Source: an uncultured Bacteroidota bacterium
GTDB lineage: Bacteria > Bacteroidota > Bacteroidia > Chitinophagales > Saprospiraceae
Direction: 5' to 3'
DNA: 9,940 bases
Assembly: GCA_937876435.1 (NCBI GenBank)
Contig: CALEIL010000307.1
Coordinates: 1-9,940 of the forward strand
Both the position numbers and the translations under genes were made by a program. Below the pieces are notes generated by a model. That model worked only from the letters and a program-made list of their open reading frames with translations. It was not told the origin of the DNA and did no database searches. Below, one piece after another: positions 6,378 through 9,940 of this stretch; position 1 is the first letter of the stretch, and each line of letters starts with the position of its first letter.

Positions 6378-7518
6378 TTTTCACATCCTTCTCGCACCTG
6401 ATTCGTTCAAAGGTAGTCTGCGGTCCGTGGAAGTATGCCGGTACCTGAAAAATGGATTATCGCGAGCCGATCCCAATTTCCGTATAACAGAATTGCCCCT
6501 GGCAGATGGTGGCGAAGGAACGGTCCAGGCCCTGGTGGAAGCCAGCGGGGGCCGGTATTGCCAGGTCAATGTCCACGACCCTTTGATGCGCCTGGTGGAG
6601 GCGCAATATGGGCTCATTCACAATGATCAGGTGGCTGTGATTGAAATGGCTGCCGCATCCGGGCTGGAGTTGCTCGACCGGTCCGAATACAATCCAGTCA
6701 TCACGACCACTTTTGGGACGGGTGAGCTCATCATGGATGCCTTGAATAAAGGCTGCAAAAAATTTATTGTCGGCATAGGAGGGAGCGCGACCAACGATGG
6801 AGGCGCTGGTATGCTGGAATACCTGGGTGTGAAGTTGCTTAGTGATTCAGGCCGTGCTCCTGGCAAGGGAGGAGGGGATTTGAACCTATTATCCTGGGTT
6901 GATTTCTCTACGCTGGATGACAGATTACAGGATTGTAGTTTTCAAATAGCCTGTGATGTCACCAATCCATTGACAGGCCCGGAAGGGGCTACCTATGTGT
7001 ACGGACCACAAAAAGGGGCGGGTGAGAAAGAACTGGCTATTCTGGAGAATGGACTGAGCAACTGGGGAAGCGTCCTGGAAAAAGCTATGGGCAGGGATAT
7101 CATCCACGTGCCTGGGGCAGGTGCCGCCGGAGGTTTGGGGGCGGGATTCCTGTCGTTGCCCAATGTTGAAATCAAGTCGGGATTTGACATTATACAACAA
7201 GCCATTGATCTGGAATCCCGGGTGATCAATTCAGACCTGATAATCACGGGAGAAGGCAGGGTCGATAGTCAGACGATTTATGGCAAGGTAGTATCCGGTG
7301 TCGGCAGACTTGGTAAGAAGCACCAAAAACCGGTCGTCTGTCTGGCGGGAACACTTGGCGCAGATAGTCAGAAGTTGCTTGAATACGGAATTACCGCCTT
7401 ATTTTCTATTGTCAACGGGCCAATTTCTCTGGAGGAAGCCATAGAAATGACCCCCCTTCTATTGGAAAATTCCGGTGTGAACCTTGGAAACCTAATCGCT
7501 GCACTGTCAATATCCTAG
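6367..7518 (+). CDS. glxK: Glycerate 2-kinase (GlxK/GarK family)
   Basis: 383 residues, the normal length for the type-1 glycerate kinase family. It phosphorylates D-glycerate with ATP to 2-phosphoglycerate in the cytoplasm, linking glyoxylate, tartronate or serine-derived glycerate to glycolysis. Conserved blocks are all present: PDSFKGSL (11-18), PLADGGEGT (44-52), GIGGSATNDGGAGML (136-150), CDVTNPLTGPEGA (196-208), GAGAAGGLGAG (250-260) and GEGRVDSQT (295-303). The start at ATG 6367 gives the family-typical N-terminus (SDFHILLAPDSFKG). The frame remains open further upstream, but only through the end of the Dabb gene. The first 11 nt overlap that gene. The neighbours do not supply glyoxylate-pathway partners. 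The stop lies only 20 nt from the stop of the convergent permease gene, and I see no clear terminator hairpin in that gap. The family call is firm; the symbol is by similarity only. Confidence 0.94.
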   Translation: MKSDFHILLAPDSFKGSLRSVEVCRYLKNGLSRADPNFRITELPLADGGEGTVQALVEASGGRYCQVNVHDPLMRLVEAQYGLIHNDQVAVIEMAAASGLELLDRSEYNPVITTTFGTGELIMDALNKGCKKFIVGIGGSATNDGGAGMLEYLGVKLLSDSGRAPGKGGGDLNLLSWVDFSTLDDRLQDCSFQIACDVTNPLTGPEGATYVYGPQKGAGEKELAILENGLSNWGSVLEKAMGRDIIHVPGAGAAGGLGAGFLSLPNVEIKSGFDIIQQAIDLESRVINSDLIITGEGRVDSQTIYGKVVSGVGRLGKKHQKPVVCLAGTLGADSQKLLEYGITALFSIVNGPISLEEAIEMTPLLLENSGVNLGNLIAALSIS

Positions 7519-7538
7519 AAAATATAAGCCTGCGTGCA

Positions 7539-9317
7539 TTAAAACGGCCAGATATAAGGGAGAAATATAGTAGTGATAATCCAGAGTAAAATGCTGAGCG
7601 GAGCTCCTACTCTGGTAAAATCCAGGAATTTGTAATTCCCAATCCCATAAATGAGCGTATTGGTTTGGTAGCCAAATGGGGTGATAAAGCTCAGGGAGGC
7701 TGCATAGGTTACCGCAAAAATAAACGGATACGGACTCACACCCATATGATTCGCAGTTTCGATGGCGATGGGGATCAGAAGAGCCGCCGAAGCATTGTTG
7801 GACATGATGCCCGTAATGCACAGGGTCAGCAAAAATATCCCTGATAAAACGATCCTGGGACCAAAATCCTCTAAAAGCTGAACCATGTTATCAGCTATCA
7901 GCATGGCCCCTCCCGATTTGTCCAGAGCTGTACCCAGGGGTATGACGCCGGCTAACAATATGATGACCCTCCAATTGACAGAATTGAATGCTTCTTCTGG
8001 TGTCAGGCTTTTGGTAACCAGTAATATCACCACTCCAATGATAGCACTGACTACCACAGGAAAAATGTTGAGCGCCGCAGTTACAACTACTCCAAGCAAC
8101 GTCAACAGGACAATCCAGGTCTTATTGGTTCTTCTAGGGGTGATACCGACTTCCGATACCAGGATAAAAGATGGGTCAGCATCCATTTCGCCCAATTCTT
8201 CCCGGCTCATTATCAACAAGATAACATCACCCGCGTCCAGTTTTATATTGTGGAGATTTTCTTTCTCGGTCTCCCCATTGTGTCTGATTGCCAAAGGAAT
8301 GGCCTGGTTTCTGTCGGTAAAATTGATCGTATGAAGTGTCCGGCCCACCAGCGGTGAGGCAGGTGCCACTACGGCTTCTACCAACGTATCCTGACCCCGC
8401 TCCAGGTCATAATCCCGCCATTCACTGCTCCGTTTGAGGGATATATCAGTTCTGCTGATCAATTTTTTGATCTCATTCGCGCTCCCGTGGATCCGGAGAA
8501 TATCCCCCGCTTCTATCAAGGTTTTGGTTCGATGGACGGACGATTCCATATTCTTTTTAAAAATCCGGAGGACATCCAGATCCAACCGGCTGGTGAGATC
8601 TTCCGGATCAAATATCTCATTGATCAAATTACTTTGTGGCTCGATCACCACATCGGCGATGTAATTTTGGATGGCATAGTCGCTCGTTAATTCTTCATTG
8701 GTACGCCTGGAAGGGATCATCCGGATACCAAATACCACCATGTATAAAATCCCCACCCCCCACAGAATAACTCCCATTGGTGTGAAATCAAACATGGAAA
8801 GCTTTTCCATCCCCATATCCTCCACCAGGGCACTGGCCAGGATATTGGTCGAAGTGCCGATCAACGTACAGATACCTCCCAGGATACCTGCAAATGATAA
8901 TGGAATCAATAGTTTGGAAGGGCTCACGTTCACCTTGGCAGCAATCCCGATAACAATGGGAATGAATATCACAACGATCGCAGTATTGTTGATAAAGGCG
9001 GAACCAAAGCTGATAAATATTAGCATTTGTGCCAATCCCCACCAATAGTTTTTTAGAATTATACGGGCAAAGTAATCCCCTACAGAGCTGAGCAGACCAG
9101 TACTTCGGATGCCTTCGCTGAGTACAAACATAAAAGTTACGGTCAACGTGGCAGGATGACTAAAACCAGCCAATCCTTCCCTGAGGTCCAATATTCCGGA
9201 TATAATGAGAAGAACAAGGATGATGAGAGCAGCTAAATCAAACGAAATAAAATCTGTAGTAAACAGAAAAAAAGCTAAAGCTAAAATGCTGAATACTAAT
9301 ATTATATCTGGCGTCAT
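7539..9317 (-). CDS. SLC13/DASS-family permease with two internal TrkA-C (RCK_C) domains
   Basis: 592 residues, a usual size for SLC13 permeases carrying regulatory inserts. It is an inner-membrane ion-coupled anion transporter. Substrates in the family include sulfate, dicarboxylates and citrate, and the sequence does not choose between them. An N-terminal membrane half (about 1-203) contains FINNTAIVV (108-116) and the signature GTSTN (154-158). A soluble insert (about 215-390) looks like two successive TrkA-C/RCK_C domains; each carries the I-x-A-G-D-I-L or L-D-A-G-D-V-I-L strand typical of the fold (269-274 and 360-367). The C-terminal membrane half (about 400-592) has MSNNASAALLIP (505-516) and the matching GYQTN (549-553). 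Both halves of the pseudo-symmetric transporter are therefore intact. The ATG start (9315-9317) opens directly into the first helix. The gene lies about 140 nt downstream of the hydrolase gene on the same strand, probably with its own promoter. Confidence 0.93.
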   Translation of the reverse strand: MTPDIILVFSILALAFFLFTTDFISFDLAALIILVLLIISGILDLREGLAGFSHPATLTVTFMFVLSEGIRSTGLLSSVGDYFARIILKNYWWGLAQMLIFISFGSAFINNTAIVVIFIPIVIGIAAKVNVSPSKLLIPLSFAGILGGICTLIGTSTNILASALVEDMGMEKLSMFDFTPMGVILWGVGILYMVVFGIRMIPSRRTNEELTSDYAIQNYIADVVIEPQSNLINEIFDPEDLTSRLDLDVLRIFKKNMESSVHRTKTLIEAGDILRIHGSANEIKKLISRTDISLKRSSEWRDYDLERGQDTLVEAVVAPASPLVGRTLHTINFTDRNQAIPLAIRHNGETEKENLHNIKLDAGDVILLIMSREELGEMDADPSFILVSEVGITPRRTNKTWIVLLTLLGVVVTAALNIFPVVVSAIIGVVILLVTKSLTPEEAFNSVNWRVIILLAGVIPLGTALDKSGGAMLIADNMVQLLEDFGPRIVLSGIFLLTLCITGIMSNNASAALLIPIAIETANHMGVSPYPFIFAVTYAASLSFITPFGYQTNTLIYGIGNYKFLDFTRVGAPLSILLWIITTIFLPYIWPF

Positions 9318-9387
9318 CCACTAACTTTAATACTTCCCTGAACTGTTTTTCAATATACAGATTGCTTCCCCTTCGAATGAAAGAATA

Positions 9388-9410
9388 TAAATATAACACT
9401 CTTGGGCCAA
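9388..9410 (-). promoter_or_regulatory. Candidate promoter for the SLC13 permease
   Basis: On the minus strand TTGG (9410-9407) is followed by 10 nt and TTATATTTA (9396-9388). The -7-like TATATTTA lies about 70 nt before the start codon. It falls downstream of a hairpin that follows the hydrolase gene, so it would give the permease its own transcript. Confidence 0.35.
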
Positions 9411-9422
9411 ATGAAAATAGAA

Positions 9423-9441
9423 TCGAAAATTTTATTTTCGA
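9423..9441 (-). terminator. Perfect 8-bp inverted repeat after the hydrolase gene, possible terminator
   Basis: TCGAAAAT, loop TTT, ATTTTCGA. It lies 18 nt beyond the hydrolase stop codon and, in the minus direction, is followed by a T-rich stretch (ttctattttcattt as read). The stem has only two G-C pairs, weak for a classical rho-independent terminator, so it could instead be an operator-like palindrome upstream of the permease promoter. Confidence 0.4.
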
Positions 9442-9459
9442 CGATAAATGCCGGGTCAC

Positions 9460-9939
9460 TCAAAGATGTTCCTCAAACCATTGGATCCCATCCAAAAAGG
9501 TTTTGTCAAGGGGAATCGTCCGGTGTGTCGCTGCGTGCCAAATTATTTTTTTAGGATGCCGGGCTTTTTTGAACAATAATTTTGAAGTAAGAGGTGGGAT
9601 TATCTCATCGTTTTCTGCATTGATCATGAGCAGAGGACGAGGAGCGATTTGCCGGACATAATTGATGGGATCAATGACGCTGAGGTAATTTTTGTTTTCA
9701 CTGGAAAATGCTTTTAATCCAAACATCAGATTGAGTCCACCTCCCGCCAGTGCGATAACCGGCACCTTCACCCTCTTGTCCACCGCCGTGAAAATAGTCC
9801 CGATTACTCCACCCAGGCTGATGCCCAGATACCCTATCCGGTCAGAGTCCAAATCTTCACGGGATTCAATGAAATCGATGGCTCTGCGGATGTCAAACAC
9901 GCTTTGGGTAATAATTTCACGGCTGCGGTATCGGGTTTC
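9460..9939 (-). CDS. Alpha/beta hydrolase, dienelactone-hydrolase-like, C-terminal part
   Basis: The gene enters from the right window edge; 159 residues are visible up to a TGA at 9460-9462. The frame is open past the GTG at 9898-9900 to the edge, with family-like residues (EIITQSVFDIRRAIDFIE), so that GTG is not the start. The nucleophile elbow is G-I-S-L-G-G (visible residue Ser41), the acid is probably the Asp of NAENDEIIPP (visible 111) and the base the His of ATHRTIP (visible 139). The catalytic triad is therefore complete. The sequence SREDLDSDRIGYLGIS is typical of bacterial esterases and peptidases of the DLH/acetyl-xylan-esterase type. The substrate is unknown, and the N-terminus, including any signal peptide, is not visible. 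Confidence 0.87.
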   Translation of the reverse strand, partial: ETRYRSREIITQSVFDIRRAIDFIESREDLDSDRIGYLGISLGGVIGTIFTAVDKRVKVPVIALAGGGLNLMFGLKAFSSENKNYLSVIDPINYVRQIAPRPLLMINAENDEIIPPLTSKLLFKKARHPKKIIWHAATHRTIPLDKTFLDGIQWFEEHL

Positions 9940-9940
9940 C

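Noticed and set aside
7519..7538. Possible bidirectional terminator between glycerate kinase and permease
   Set aside because: Only 20 nt separate the stop codons, and I see no convincing inverted repeat there.
7507..7821. 104-codon minus-strand frame at the permease 3' end
   Set aside because: It is an alternative frame inside the SLC13 permease gene; the permease frame carries the family signatures.
9362..9661. 99-codon plus-strand frame
   Set aside because: It is antisense to the hydrolase gene and to its downstream hairpin region, with no protein features.

Overview
The window looks like an ordinary chromosomal segment of a member of the Bacteroidota. The evidence is indirect. Several exported proteins have short lipoprotein signals ending in -S-C. 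There are essentially no Shine-Dalgarno sequences ahead of the starts. AT-rich boxes resembling the Bacteroidota -7 element (TAnnTTTG) occur, and the small secreted families are ones I associate with this phylum. Base composition is moderate, near the middle of the range by eye. A Saprospiria-like or flavobacterial-like host is a guess. I see no rRNA, tRNA, CRISPR array, insertion sequence, phage gene or recognisable defence system.

Layout. Bases 2-220 are the 3' end of an unrecognised gene. It is followed after 12 nt by a YtcJ-type metal-dependent amidohydrolase predicted to be a lipoprotein (233-1969). That gene's stop codon lies in the first unit of an eleven-copy degenerate heptanucleotide array (1963-2039). 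The array fills the gap to a convergent small secreted protein of unknown function (2043-2651, minus strand). A divergent spacer leads to a two-PLD-domain cardiolipin synthase (2763-4220). Next come a small lipoprotein of unknown function (4336-4719) and a mostly featureless spacer of about 0.3 kb. Then follows a lipoprotein with three zinc-ribbon-like Cys/His modules joined by low-complexity linkers (5028-5819). A secreted Dabb-domain protein (5940-6377) overlaps a glycerate 2-kinase (6367-7518) by 11 nt, so these two form a likely operon. On the minus strand, facing them, are an SLC13-family permease with two internal TrkA-C-type domains (7539-9317) and, upstream of it, the 3' part of an alpha/beta hydrolase (9460 to the window edge).

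How the genes fit together. There is no single pathway. Most products act at the envelope: three lipoproteins, two other exported proteins, a membrane phospholipid synthase and a membrane transporter. The only clear cytoplasmic metabolic enzyme is the glycerate kinase, which feeds glycerate into lower glycolysis. The two items most worth following are the heptamer array, which is G-quadruplex-capable on the minus strand and sits exactly between two convergent genes, and the triple Cys/His-module lipoprotein. I found no convincing evidence of a new multi-gene system.
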